Origin: Myoxocephalus aenaeus
Taxonomy: Eukaryota; Chordata; Actinopteri; Perciformes; Cottidae
Reading direction: 5' to 3'
DNA: 64,000 bases
Assembly (NCBI GenBank): GCA_038501785.1
Contig: JBAMJR010000329.1
Span: 2,847,501-2,911,500, forward strand
The position numbers and the translations under genes were made by a program. Below the pieces are notes generated by a model, which worked only from the letters and a program-made list of their open reading frames with translations, searched no databases and had not been told where the DNA came from. Every line of letters starts with the position of its first letter. Positions within the stretch are counted from its first letter, which is position 1. This document shows positions 13,697-27,282 of this stretch, in pieces.

Positions 13697-14204
13697 TGCA
13701 AGCCTGAAGGTTGACAAGGGGTCATCCTCCAGATCAATGCAGGCCGGGGTTGTGGTGGGGAGGAGGAGGAGGCAGACATGATCACTCATTAGTCACCTTT
13801 TCACCTCTTTGTAGCTCAAAGCAGTTCAGCAGGTAGGATGAGCACATGTGCATTTTCAGAAGCAGTTTCTATCAGTTTTACAAATATTTATTGCCACTTT
13901 CTCTCATCTCTCCGGCGGGGTCTAATTTCATAGTTATAGTACTCCTATTGTATACATGCGAAGACTGAGATTGTGTATTCACTTGTGGAGAAGTGGATCC
14001 TACTGGTGTTTGTTGTTATCGGAGATTTTATGGTTATAGCATTTTAAATCATTCTGGAGAATAAACCCACTTACGGCAAGTCACGGACTCTCTGAAATGA
14101 TATTATTCAGCAAGGACTAAAATCAGCAGGGGAGTAGTAACGTTACGAGGCACATTGCTATCGCCAGATGAGTGACAACTTTCTTTGGCTTATTTTCTGT
14201 AACT

Positions 14205-14302
14205 AGTGTAGCAGGAAAGCATGGTGGAACAAACTAGCTCGCTAACTGAGAGCGGGCTAGTTAGGTAGCATGCTAATTTCACCGTGCTTTATCGCTACAC
14301 TT
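14205..14302. repeat. fold-back (inverted-repeat) element
   Basis: The outer arm AGTGTAGCAGGAAAGCATGG pairs with the segment ending at 14302 with about four mismatches in 20. A second nested arm (14232-14242 with 14252-14262, core AACTAGC/GCTAGTT) forms an inner hairpin. A MITE or MITE remnant is the simplest reading. No target duplication was identified. Confidence 0.6.
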
Positions 14303-16524
14303 GTTGCGGGAAATGAGCCGAACAGCAGGCCGTTGGAGATAGGGACAGGGCGCTGCGTCAGGTCAGGACGCAGTCAGCATTTATGAATGTCAGTGAAATC
14401 AGTCTTTGATATGCCTTTACCTGCCATCAAAGGACATATTAAAGTGGACGAAGAAAAGATCTGAGCATTCTTTGATTGTCTGAAAACTTCATTGTGGATA
14501 CCAAACATTTTCAAATTTATTAGAAAATGTCAACTTAAACATTGAATACATTTATGGTATTTCCAGTCAAGCCAGTCAGTCAGTTACATGTATTCAACAA
14601 CTCAATACAACCCATGTAAATCTAAACGTATTCTTAGTTTATTTTTGTGAAAACCTAATTTCTGGAGCCATCTTTTACAATTAACTGATCCGTTTTTGCG
14701 TCAGTTTGTTTCAGACTAGCAGTGGTAGAAAAATGTTTTAATTATTTCTCGTTACATTCAATACTGCAAGTAACAGAACCTATATGTAAATCAATAAATA
14801 CTCTCACCCTCACTATTCTACTCCGATTTGATTTCAGTAGCTCAACTAGCAAACAACACATGTACATATGGAAGAGTTTGGTTTCATGCAAACCAAATTG
14901 GTAAACGCTTTAATCACAATATAAACTTAATCTTTGTATTCACAGACTTGTTTTTGTTTTACACCTGTTTTTAAAAGTTCCATTCTTGGTGGTTGGAAAA
15001 ACATCAGCTTAGTGTAGATGGATGGGGAAAAAAGATGCATGTCCAAATTCATCCGCATTATTGTGGACATGTCCTGAGTGAGTGAGATTGGGTGTATCAA
15101 TTACAAGGTGACTAGCAGGGGAGAGGAGCGGGGTTATCATTAGCAGGGACTGGCGCTGGCCTCTGGTAGTTCCAGTAATTACCTCACAAAGGGTGGTGCT
15201 TGCCTTCCCACTGCTTTTCCCACACTGCACTCCAGGCTCAGAATTCCAATCGGCCCCAGACCTGCAATCTCCACGGTTTTAGACAGCAAATTACTGACAA
15301 GTCCCATTCTTCACAGCACTGTAATTGCTTTTTAGTGCTCCTTTTATTGAGGCAACCCCAACCCCCTTGCCCTTCCCCAAATAAAGCTAAGTCAGGGAAG
15401 GGGCGAAGGGTTAATATAGATAACATTAGTACCTAATTGGAAGGTCTTGGACTGCAGGACTGTCATTTTTTCCAAATCTTTTGCAGTATTTGAGTGAATA
15501 GAACTGCGTTTCCGTATTAAACCTATTTGTTAGTGATCAAGAAAGACATGTTTGCTTTTAAAGTTGTAGTTCATTAGTTTCCCATTCGTTATGAAGGTGC
15601 AAACTCTGTAATACTGCGTCTGTGTGTGTCTGCTCCAGAGAAGTGATGTCATAAAGGCTCTTCACATCCCATATAAAGAGGGGCACTGAGTATCTTGGCT
15701 ACTCTACGAATTAAATCACTTTGTGTTGTCTTTCCCAGCCCAGCGCATTACTCTCCCAATCTATCACTTTGTGGAAATCATTAGTCTCCATGTCAATACA
15801 AGCTCCGAGCAGAGAAAACATCTCATTATGGGACTTAAAGAGATCCGTAGCATTCTCGGCTCTGTCAAGCTGTTCTTCCTTTCTTCAATATAGTTACTTT
15901 CCTTTCACTCAGAGGACAAATTCTCAACGTTCCAATGCCGGACAACCCAACAGTTGCCATTTGAAATGAGAAAAAGAGAAAGAATAGAAAATGGCTGAGG
16001 GATTAGAGGATCTAAACAGGATAAAGGGATAGGAGATTCTTGGTGTGATCCAGTTTAGTTTGAAAGATGGAGGGTCTTAACACGGATTTGATTCTTTAGA
16101 ATTCATTGTGCCATTATTTCCATCCTGTGCCGTTTCAGCTAAATTGTTTGCTGTTTTGTGGTCCTTACGATCCCATCTTTACATGCAAGTGTAGTCACAA
16201 TATGTTAAATTATTGTGACATAATGCGCTAACTATCCCTTCATTTTGATTTAGAACCATTTCCAGTTTGTTTCCCACGTGTACTTTTCATATCGGTGTGG
16301 ACATTTCACAAAGAGGAAAAATACAGAAATGAGCTAAGTGGTTTAAATGCTAAATAGTGATAATACACTTCCCCTGTTGTCTGTCTATGCATCAAACGTG
16401 ACTACGTCCGGGCTTTATTGGCGGAGCTCCAAAGTGCCCTTGGGCTACAACCTGCAATTGACTCAGGTAGCAACCTAATTTGCCCGTACCCTTATGTGTC
16501 CATCTCCCTGTCAGTCTGAGCAGG

Positions 16525-16555
16525 TTGACACCTCTGACCCTGTCAGGGGTGTCAA
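16525..16555. promoter_or_regulatory. 31-bp near-perfect palindrome, possible regulatory site
   Basis: Arms of 14 bp (TTGACACC-T-CTGAC, and its complement with one mismatch) flank a 3-nt centre. It contains TGACA/TGTCA (TALE homeodomain-like) and GGTGTCA (T-box half-like) words. It sits in a 200-bp stretch of balanced composition between AT-rich flanks. Function is inferred. Confidence 0.4.
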
Positions 16556-16695
16556 ATAGCTTGTCAGAGGCCTTCAATAAAGTACAATGACAAGCCCTCT
16601 AATGCATTACCACACGAGTTCTAGCCAGAAATGAGAGGCTGTAGTCTTTCCGGCCTCAAGGCAGACAGGTGCGCCGTCAAGCAACACACACAGCA

Positions 16696-16799
<104 letters not shown>

Positions 16800-18896
16800 A
16801 ATGAGCCCTCCCTATCAAACCAATGACCAACAATATGATAGGTTGATAACACAGTTTACATGTTAAATATCTATATTAACATCTTTGGAGTAAACCAACG
16901 ATGTTAAGGAGGAATTATCAATTGTCCAAACTATCATGACGTTTTCTGGCCTGTGGCGCACACTCTTGTCTTTAATGTTCAAAATGCCTACAAATTCATT
17001 ATTCAATAACTTAAGGATTATCTTTGACGGCCTTACATAAGCAAAAGAGATCAGTTGTCAGTAGCAATACAAAAAACACCGTACCTGGACCACCTTGAGA
17101 GCATGTTAGGCCTGTCACCATGAGGCCTCTGTAAAGGGCCCAAAGGGCCACTTACAATCAGCCTGTCAATGTCACAGATGCCTGAATGCTGTAGGAATAA
17201 GATGAGACTATGTTACAAATCATTTGGAATCAACATGACAAGAGAAAAATGCCAAATCTGGACACCAACCTGGTTTTGATGCCACAGGTTTTGGTTGGTG
17301 CTGGTTGGTCGTTGAGGCCCTGCTTCGACATGCTGTGCATTCCAACCAATTATCTACCCCAAGGTGCAACAGGTTCACACTTTAATCTTCGATGCCTCCT
17401 CCAATGGGATATAGCTGGATTTAAAACTGGGAACAGGGGTGGGACAACCCTTAAAAATCTGTATACACAGCAAACATGAATCAACTTCAAACCAACCCAC
17501 TGAGGGAAACAAAAAAAGTCTTTCAAAGAAATACTTTTATCCTCATTGTTGTTTCATCTTGCAATGGCTCGTCATAGCCCATGTGGATGCTTGAAGCGAG
17601 TTTCAAAGAGCAGACGCAGCCTCAAATATTACATCAGTCAAAATGTCCCTCGGGTTCCTAGAAGGTGAACCGTTCCGTTGAATGTAGGTCATATAAAGGG
17701 TGCTGAGAATTTGAAGAAATGGACCATGGTAACCTCACGTCCAACCAAGTCATCCTTCACCAGGAAATCCAGTTCCCTGGCATGGATGACGCTTTCTATG
17801 TGTACCTTGCCAGTATACCCACTTCCTGCAAGCCAGCGATTTCCATTCTTATTTCCCCCTCCCACGCCAGAGGACCCCATGTCCTTTCCGAGGAAGTGCG
17901 TCCTTGAAGAGTTTGTCCCAACCATCACGTCACGGATGTCCCAGGACATCTCCCATCAACCCCAATGGCTCCCACATATACTAGACCAGCTGTCATTGGA
18001 GGAGTTAGCTTAATACCAATATTTGAATTGCATTCATGCATACATGCGCTACAGTACCACAATTAGCCCAAATTTGAATCAAAACACAGCAAAATACTAA
18101 AAACAAGATCATTTGTGGCATCAAGGATGAAGACATTTGCACAGCACATTTCATACATTGCCTTTCACCTTGTTGCCTTTGTTTCCATGAACTGCTGCTG
18201 TCAAAATACACCAGAATAATCTTCATGAGCTAATGACTCAATATGGAATCGAATATTTCCTCATGTACCCGGGGCGGAGTGCAAAATGTTATGTAAATCC
18301 CCTTAACGACCTTTTCAGGCTACCGACAATCACCATACAAAGGTGATTGGCAGCCGACACCGGTGCACATTTATCCTTTTGCCCCGGCCTGTCTCTCTCT
18401 GTAGCGCCCCCTACTGTGAGAGGCGTGGGGTAGGGTGCCCATTGGCACTTGTTGCCAATGGACGAAGCCAGCATGGATCCTCTCATGGCAACGATGCTGG
18501 TCGTTGTAATAATGTTTGGTTTGTTTCCTGCTTCACACCTCCTTTGGGATTTTGCCCGACCTATAATCCAGGACATGAGACGCAGAGGGAGGCATCCCAT
18601 GCCTGTCCATCCGAGTTCCAGCACTGCTTAGCCCAAACCGGCTCCTTTGTACGATTCACACAGCAGTCTATTGGTTGCCTGTGGGCCATTTCATAATGTG
18701 CATCTATTATCATGAATATTATGATTATTGAAACCCCCACCACACCGTTTACACAAACTCCAAATCCAAAAAGAAGTTCTTTGAACACAATTTATATGTC
18801 AGGATTTGAAGGCTCACAAAACTGCAGATAACACAACTCTCTTTTGCGTACACTTTTACTCATACACACACATTATCTCCCTCTGTCTCCGTCACA

Positions 18897-18933
18897 CACA
18901 CACAGGCACACACACACACACACACACACACAC
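18897..18933. repeat. (CA)n microsatellite
   Basis: CA dinucleotide run with one GGCA interruption near its start. Confidence 0.95.
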
Positions 18934-21900
18934 CAGATCAGCGTTCCCAAGCCCCTTACTGAGCGTTTGTATCCTCGCAAGGCCTCGTCTCAGAGGGGAG
19001 TAAGGCCCCTACTGAGATCCTTATACCACTTCCTACTGAGAAGCCTGTTTGGCTCCTTGGCAGCCCTCTTCCATTCATAAACTGCAGACAAGCATCACTC
19101 TCTGCCTCATCAGCCTTAAATGTACTTCGATTTGGGCATGACTGACTCTGTGACTTGGCTAACGCCTCTCAGGTGATGATGTAGTCGGTATGCATTGCCC
19201 AGAAATGTACTACCAGCGTATTTTAGGCTAAATTGAAAGTCTGGTACTATAGCTGTAGCCTCTGTAGCCTTAAACACCCAGATGGGAATATGTGTTCAGG
19301 GGACACATCTGATACAAATAAAGAAGGGATTCCCAAAAAAAAAGAGAAAGAGAGAGAGAGTCCATGTGTGGAAGAAAATGTGTCAAAGCTTTTACACAAG
19401 TGGGGCCCATCAGAATTTGTTTGTGTGTTTGTGTGTGTGCTTTGAGGCGGTGATATATACACCCCCAACTGTCCTCTTTCTAGTCCACATCACAACTGTC
19501 AGTAACTAGTGAGATATGAAGCCGAAAACGAGAAACGATGAAGGAGGGGAACCCTTCAAATGGATATTACCGCTGTGTTTGCCTGTGGAGCACGGAGAGG
19601 TGGATTTAGCAAAACCCCTAGGATCTTTACTGTACCTTCGGCTCACTACATGGTACGTTATGAATGCATATTAAGATCATTTTAACCCAATAAAGGGTTC
19701 AAAAGTTTCCGTTAGTACTGCTGCTATTGAATAGATTCGTAAATCTCAAAATGATAGTCTTTCAATTCAAAATGTCAGAAAACAACAATGCCAATCCATC
19801 GACAAGGGTATAATATTTCCGCAACGGGATTATCGCCGGTCCAGATTTATGAATTTGCTTAAGAAGAAGATACAGAAGTTGTAAAATTGTATTTTGACAG
19901 CTTTCACTGCATGTGTTCGCCCTGATCTCTGGTGTCTGCACCTGCGCTCTGACTCGGTGCACAGAGGAGGATGGGGGTTCGACTTTTTTTCAGCTGTGTG
20001 GAGGATCACCAAATCAAACAATAGCTTATCGCCACAGTTTAGTTTGTGTCTAGTTAAACTGTATTTTTAAAGCCAGTCCGTGTCACATTTTGTATTGAGC
20101 AACTACAGTCCACAGTGCAGCGTTGAAGTCCTTGGCCTGTGCTTTTCATGTTTTTTGGTTGTTGTATTAAGCAGTCACTCATCTAAAAGTAAAGATGCTA
20201 AACAGTTCCATGTTTTTATGATGATAAATAGGCAGCAACTTGACATTGCATTAAATATCACTATTTAGAACATGTATTTGCTTTAGATCATCCAAAAATG
20301 ATAGTGCAATATTGAGAGTGAAATGCTAGTTTTTAAGAATGATATTTTATTTTACAAACTGCACATAATTGATACAGTATTACAGATGTTTTTCTTCTTC
20401 TTTTTAGATAGTAACACATCTAACATCTCAACACATATTTACCCACTTATGCACTTAATGTACTTGAATACACACTGCTGAATGCGTGCATACACACCCC
20501 CAGCCAACAGTCCACAGTTATCAGTCATACTTCCAACTCAAGTCCAGTGGGATGGATTGCATTGTTTCAAAGTGACAGAAAGCAAGTTTGATCTTTTTTT
20601 TCCAATTTCAGAAATGACACATTAATTCCCGCAGCCAGGATGTGTTTGAGGAGGGTGAGCAATTTTTTCACAAGTGGAAAATGTGATGACGGGCAATTAG
20701 AGGCAACGGTGATAACACTACTTTGTCATTCTAACAGCCTCCTCGGGGATACCAAATATGGCAATCTGAGGCGATGAGTCCATAGTCAGTTCCAATATAT
20801 CCGATACAAAATCAAATATAGACCTCCAGTATTCCATCAAGTTCATGCATGACCAGAACATCAGAAACAAGTCTGGTGCTTAGCATCTGGCTAAATATGA
20901 CCTTTTTTACAATTCAGTTAATGCAAGTAGATGGAGAAAAGGAGAGCACATTCATTTAAATGGTTGTTCTCTACCTAAAGAGAGGGATAGGCTGCTCCAT
21001 CTCAACAAGAGGGAAATGCTTTGTTGTGCAAATGTGACTTTCCAAACTTGTCAGTACTGCATAAACTTTTGCAAATGTTTCATTCACAAAGTACGACTTT
21101 GTAGACAAAAACGAACAAACCACCTCCTACATAGATTACCGCTGTGTGTAAATGCAACTTTTTTATAGAACTGAGAAACTGTCTGTCATGTGTTTTTTGT
21201 TACTTTGAATAGATTTTGTTTCAGAATATAAACAATGCTTCTCAGTAAACACCCTCCACGCACACATTTAAAAGACAGCAGTTGCTGTGAAAATATGCTG
21301 AAAGTGATGGCAGTGCAAAAACCACAAATTATGGTTGCAGAGTGAGACTTTATGAGCCTTCCCTGTGTGGTCCATCACCAACTATAGACCCTTCTCCCCT
21401 CCTGCGGCTCTGTCCTGCCCTTCCACCCTCCTGCTGCCCCCTCTGCTGGGGGTAGCAGGCATAGTTGACCCTGGTTAAAATTCAACTGCCCCAACAATAG
21501 CATGGATAGACTTGTCCTTAATGACCTGGTTGAGGATCAAAAGGAAGTGGAAGTAGCATAGTTTGAAAACAAATACCTCTATAGATTTTAATTAATTTAA
21601 ATAGTCCAATATAACAGACCACAGGTCATCACCAGGATGCTCCATTGGCAATAAGAAATGTCCTCTCTATGAACATTATCTTGAGTCTAGACAATTATTA
21701 CACACAATAGTATAGAGTCTTAGGTTCAATAATATTACCCCCAATTTAAAATTGATAAGCAGTATACAGATATATATGTAAATAAATTGCTTATGACACA
21801 CTATAACTTACCATATTGTACACACAATAACTATAATGTAACCTGTTAGCTCTGGAAAAAAAAGTCTACTAGTTGGACTGAGAGTAAAATGATCATATTT

Positions 21901-22239
21901 TTTATCAAACCATTATTCCTCAGATCAAGTATGAACTTTTAAGCTCAAGATGTCATCTTGAGTTTAGAAAACAGTTTTAAATATGTCTGTGAATGATGTG
22001 TATAAACAATAAATGCTTTATAATACACTCTAAGGATTTGTTGATGTGTGTAATCACATATCATTATAGAATTACAGCCAAGTTATTGTACTGTGTTATT
22101 AATCAGTTATAATAGTTGACAAATACATTGAAAAATATAAATATGTATGAAGGTAGTGTAAATAAATGCTTAAAAATGTAACGTTGTTTATTGCACAACA
22201 GCACAAACGCCACTTAGTGATTATACAGAGTTAATACAT

Positions 22240-22416
22240 GTGTGTGTGTATATATATGACGTATATTATCCAATAAATAGTTCTCCCCCCAACCACAGGG
22301 GGCGACATCTTCCACTTTGACGGAAGTTTTGTTGAACCGGAATCTCTGACGTGTCAAATTGTCGCCATTTTCCGGAGGAAGAAAACGCCTTTAAGAAGGA
22401 AGCAAACATCACCTGC
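22240..22416 (+). promoter_or_regulatory. arf1: arf1 promoter and non-coding exon 1
   Basis: CCAAT-like text (22269), TGACGTG (CRE-like, about 22347), CCGGAAT and GCCATTTTCCGG (YY1- and ETS-like) cluster here. They lie just ahead of a consensus donor, CTGC|GTAAGTAAG, at 22416/22417. No coding frame is needed: the ARF ATG lies in the next exon. The transcription start is inferred near 22,340. This type of CpG-containing housekeeping promoter fits ARF genes. Confidence 0.6.
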
Positions 22417-23283
22417 GTAAGTAAGTGTGTCAGAGAGTCTTTTATGAACCCAATCTACATTTTCGTGAAATGTAACCGTATAAAAAGCCGTACCCTTTTA
22501 AGCGAAATCGTCTCCGTGACCACGGTGACGATGTTCACGACGTAAAGAGAATAAACTGTGACTAGCTTCTGAGAGCTAACTTCACCGCGAATGCTAGCTA
22601 ACTTATCTGAATATACCCGGTTATCACGTCACTCTGTAGTCCGTTTCCGCATACCTTCTGTTTTTAAGTTGACACGGACAAGTTAAATAACTATAGTTGC
22701 ATGTTCGGTAAGTAGTTTTTTTAATAAAGTGTCGACGATAGTAACTGGTCGGACTGGTTTGTTTACGTATAGGTTAGTCGGACAGCTTTTGCATCGCACA
22801 ATGGCAAGCTACATGTCAGAATCCTCCCGTGAGCCGCGGTGGGTCGTAAATTGACATAAATGTCGGGGTCTTGACATGTAAATTCGTCCAACACGTAACG
22901 TTGCTTCAGTCCTGTCTGTGACCTCTTTGCTTCCTGATTAGTCTCAAGCAAATGCATTTTTGCGATCCGTCTAAAATTGTGCCCAAGATTCAAGTACCCC
23001 GATTCGTGTAGTGGGGGCGCGTTGTTTTGTACACAAATATAGGAAACCAACAACAAATTGAGCGAGGACATATTTCATTTCCGGTGTTCTTAAGCGATTT
23101 GAGGAAACGTGTCCTCTCGCATTTGAAACGTCACGTGTTGAAACAGGAAATGAGCAAGTTGCCCTTTTTTTTAATTTTTTTATATTAAAGTTTGTTTTGG
23201 GTAAACATGTGCCTCCCTGTCTGTGGAGGCCACAAGACCACATGTTTATTGCTTTCCAACACGTATAAGCAGCCATTTAACAC

Positions 23284-23789
23284 TGTAATGGAAATTTAAT
23301 TAACCTTATCAATCTCCTTTAGAGAAAACAAATGTGATGTGAAACGCTTAAATGTCTTTTAAGTATTTATTAAACAGAAACTTGGAATAATTCAATTGAA
23401 TGGGCAGAGCTCGTCACCACAGATGGTTCGGAGGTCTGACCAGGAAAAATAGTTCAACATGAGTTTTATACATCAACAATTATTATTGAAATGTTTGCCC
23501 TTTCCCCCTCCCTCCCCCCCCCCCCCCTGCTCCTCCTCGCAGTGTCCTCCTTCCCTCCAGACAAGCCGTGATGCTGTCTGGAGGATGTTGTTTGGCTGCG
23601 GCCCTGAGAGCAAGAGTGAGAGGCACAGAAAGAAAACAAAACGAAAAGAACAAAAACAATACCGAAATCAACCTGTTATCGCTTCACACGGATGGCGCCG
23701 ATGAGACTGGGTCAAGATGAACTGAACTCTCCTCTCAGAGTTCAGCTACACATTTAAGAATAAAGCACTTATGATAAATTTCCACCACA
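23284..23789 (-). repeat. LTR (3' LTR of the minus-strand ERV)
   Basis: 506 bp, starting TGTAATGG and ending CCACCACA on the plus strand. It differs from the other LTR by about three substitutions plus a few short indels, mostly in a C-rich tract. Confidence 0.93.
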
Positions 23790-23803
23790 ATTCCCCCTTT
23801 GGT
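23790..23803 (-). other. polypurine tract of the ERV
   Basis: On the minus strand the bases before the 3' LTR read CCAAAGGGGGAATT, a standard polypurine tract. It fixes the element's orientation. Confidence 0.75.
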
Positions 23804-25725
23804 CACGAAAGTGACCACAAAAGTAATTACAATTTATCAACCCCTCAATACATTTGACCCAAAATGGTTTACGCACATCATCATCTGTAAGGTTAAGCTT
23901 CACCTGTTTTTGTGAGAAGTAAGCAACTCTATGTTAGATAGATAGGTAGGTAGGTAGATAGATAGATAGATAGAAATGCTGACATATTAATTAAACCCTG
24001 ACACGATCTTTGGAGATGAGTCAGCCGACCTCCATCTCCAGGGTACTGGATTTATAACAACATGTCAGTGAGGTGGGAACAAGCAATGATCACAACAATT
24101 TAAACTCATCTATTCAATCACATAGTTATGTTATTATAACAATCATCAGGAACCAATTGTTGATTTAATAGATCCTTCCACCTGTAAACATTGATTGGAT
24201 TATTTATTCTTTATTACACCACATCGAGGAAAAACTGTAATGACACGAATCATAAGCTTTATTACACAGAAGAATCACTTTTATATTCTTTCCCATTCGT
24301 CCCTGGGAGGAAAACAGTCAGGCGTAGTGTCGCTGCTGGATCAGCCTTGGGAGCATACACATATTTCTTATCAGCCAAATTCAGCCCTTTATTGTGACGT
24401 ATTACGGCACTGTTTGTCCCATGTGGCTTCCAAATAAGTTTTATTTAATGTCTAAATTGTGCCCAGTGTTCTCCGATTCAAAGCAATCAGTGAAAGTGAG
24501 ATTCTTTAGAATATAAAAGTCTGTCGCAGGATTGACGTCTATCGGTCTACCAAAACATTTATGCTTACAGAATATTTAATCTTTGAACAATTTAACTTGG
24601 AATGTGTTGGAAAAACAAATTAAACAACGGAGCGATGTCTAAAATGTTTTTTGATCTTTGGCACACTCCTCTGACGTGTGCTCTATCGGTACAAACTCAG
24701 ATTGTACTTTCTCAAATAATCGCTCAACCTATGAATATTTATTTCCCCCCGTTCTTTTACATTCCCTTAATTAACAACTCATTTGAATACTTTGATATTC
24801 ATATTATTTAATTTTCCCTCAAAATTTGAAATCCTATAAAGAGATATAAAATGTTCTAAAACGTTCATATTATCTGTTTTTCAATGTTCCTTTTATTTGC
24901 TTTGATCACACCTCTAAATCTTACTGAGCAGTTGAACGGAAATAGTTATAATCTGCCTTGAACAATTACCAAAGTATTTACTCTTTTATCACTGTGTTAT
25001 TTTGCTGTCTCTTGGAGTAACATTACTAAAATAACTATACAAAATATGGATTTATCTTTATAATAACCTACATATACATATTCCACCTTTTGCTAAATAA
25101 CCTCTGCTAATTTAGCAAAACAATGGAAGAGAGCACTTTGCAATTGTCTGGTCCTTCCATTCATCATTATCAAAACTGCACCAGATCGTCAGTGAAAGAT
25201 GTTTCTGAAGGCACACCCAGTGTTATGAGCTGAAAAGAGAAAACCTAAATAAGCCTCGCTTATAGCTGCAGCAGCATCTGCAGCATTACCTGTTGAAAGG
25301 GATCAGAAGCGTTAGCGTGAGCATCGCATTTCATACCACAGTCAGTTTTAGGCTTCTAGCTCAGCGCTCAGACCTGTTCAAAAGAAAACAACACAGTTAT
25401 GCGGCTCTCCGTCTGTTGGAGTAGAAAACAAGTTGCAGGATTAAGGTAAAAAACAGTAGTGAAACAAACAACAGGTCTCTGTTCCCCCCCCCCCCATAGT
25501 CCTGAGTCAAAACTAATGTCATGAAACCGTCCCGTTGGTCAATGCACTGTGTGAACGGTGTGTCCAGTTAGTCCAAGTGTCGGAGCACCCAGTAATGAAC
25601 TCTCTAGGTCAAAGAAAGCCTCACTCGAGGAGTCAGTCCAGGTCAGTTTGTCATGCGCAGAAAAGCCGATTACCATGAATCATGGAAGAGAGGAGTGCCT
25701 CTCTTTCTGAATAATTTGGGATCCA
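23804..25725. other. ERV internal 3' region without coding potential
   Basis: Between the RT remnant and the polypurine tract no long minus-strand frame remains. It includes a short (GATA/GGTA)n tract at about 23936-23973. Confidence 0.6.
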
Positions 25726-25929
25726 CTATCTATAATATGACGTCATTTCTAAGAAGCTCATTTGTTTCTCAGTTTGTGTTCTAGCCACAGCTTGAATTGC
25801 CTGTATTATTTTGGGAGAGAGGGTTTTGACCTCCGCTGTGATCACATGTCCCACGTATGAAACTTTAGACGGAGCGAATCGCACTTTTGTGTACGTCGCC
25901 TTTCTTACTGTACCAGTCCTCAGGAGCAC
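25726..25929 (-). pseudogene. reverse-transcriptase-like fragment of the ERV
   Basis: A 67-codon frame with the VSYVGHVI, LSPK and FLEMTSYYR motifs of the RT thumb/connection region in ERV1-like pol genes. The catalytic palm (YXDD) region is not present, and protease, integrase and env are not recognisable. It is a broken relic. Confidence 0.7.
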
Positions 25930-26459
25930 GTGAAGGCCTGAGATCAGAAAGCAGAGTCCGCGTGCGCAGCCAGCCGGCCGGCCATGTCCTCCTCTCCATT
26001 CCTGGGGCCTCGTGCCAAGGAAACATGTGGAATCGCCCCACGAACAACTCAGCTTGCCTTTGTGCAGAGGTGTGTGCGTCGAAAGGTCCTTCTCTAGGGT
26101 CCGTCCTCACGCCTGCCTTCTCTCTGTCCATGTTTTGAGCAGTCTCGCTTTCCATCAGCCCCGCCGGATGCCACGGCCCCGCACATTGTCAGCTGGGCAT
26201 CCCAGAGTTTGCGCTGACGATACTTTGGTTTTTCCTTCTTCTTTCGGCTGGTGGTTGGATGGCTTTCCCCTTCGAGGAGCGCAGGACGGCGGGAGGGAGT
26301 CCCCAGCAGGATCCACACGACCATTCACCTCGGACAAAGAAAGATGCAATTTAGCAGTGCATTCAGTTCCTTCATCCTTTCCGCTTGTTTCTTTTTTTAT
26401 TATCACACTCATTCCTCAATCTTTTCCTCTCCCTACTCTCTGCTTCCTCTCTCCACATA

Positions 26460-26750
26460 CTATACGCCCTCCAGTCCACAGTTTTTCCTTTCTTTCTTAG
26501 ACTTCCTCTCACGTTCTACCGCTTCGTCTTTCTCTCTCTGATCCAAACACGCTCGGAGCTGCTCCAATTTCTCTAGGCTGAAACTGCCCTTCTCCGGAAA
26601 ACCCATTTTTACCCATTCTTCCAATTGGTCCACGGTTTGTTTATCCTTCTCCCACATACATTGTATCACCGGAGATAATACTTTGTAAACAGGCCTTACA
26701 GGCGGCTCAGGCTGCACTTTGCTCTGATCTTTACCCATTTCTCCCACCAA
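26460..26750 (-). pseudogene. gag-like N-terminal fragment of the ERV
   Basis: A 96-codon frame located about 550 nt inside the 5' LTR, where gag begins in retroviruses. It has an internal Met-Gly start (near 26738) suited to myristoylation, then a Pro-rich and a charged Lys/Glu-rich helix. It stops early relative to a full Gag. Assignment rests on position and general character. Confidence 0.55.
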
Positions 26751-27282
26751 AAAAACAACTATAGTTCCTTGTCCACCCTCCCCTCAGAACAATCTCATGG
26801 AATCAGGAAATGACACACAAGATCAAACTAAAAAGAAAGCCCACAAGTTCACCGGTTCTCCTAATCTCCAGTCCTGCTTACCGAAGCAGACCGGGGACAT
26901 GCCTGTCCAGCGCCCTGTTCGCGCGAGATTTCCCCAGGTTCTCTGATTACTTGTTTCCTTTAATCTGAATGATCCGGTGCAACACACCAGGTTATCTACA
27001 ATCTGGTGCGATACACAAGATCAAACCTATAAGACTACAAGCATACCCGGACACATCTGTCCAACACCCTGTATTGTGCGAGCCTGTTTTTTTTTCGGCC
27101 TTCCCAAGTGTCTGTTACATCACAAATGCTTTCTCACCGGGTGGAATTCTTTTTCCCAACTCAAGGATCGGAGCGGCAATCTCAAAACCCCGTCCGAGGA
27201 CGGCCTCTCACCTTTCGGGAGGAATCCCCTATCTAGTAGCGCACTTCTGTTGTCCAACGGAGTCCAGATCACACGTCCAATC

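Noticed and set aside
23459..23704. 81-codon plus frame, duplicated at 27475-27711
   Set aside because: Both copies lie in the LTRs and the duplication is explained by the ERV.
23936..23973. Possible short regularly spaced repeat array
   Set aside because: It is a GATA/GGTA microsatellite; no CRISPR-like repeat-spacer structure exists anywhere in the window.
26012..26500. 162-codon plus-strand frame
   Set aside because: It lies antisense inside the ERV interior; composition is Pro/Ser/Phe low-information and no family was recognised.
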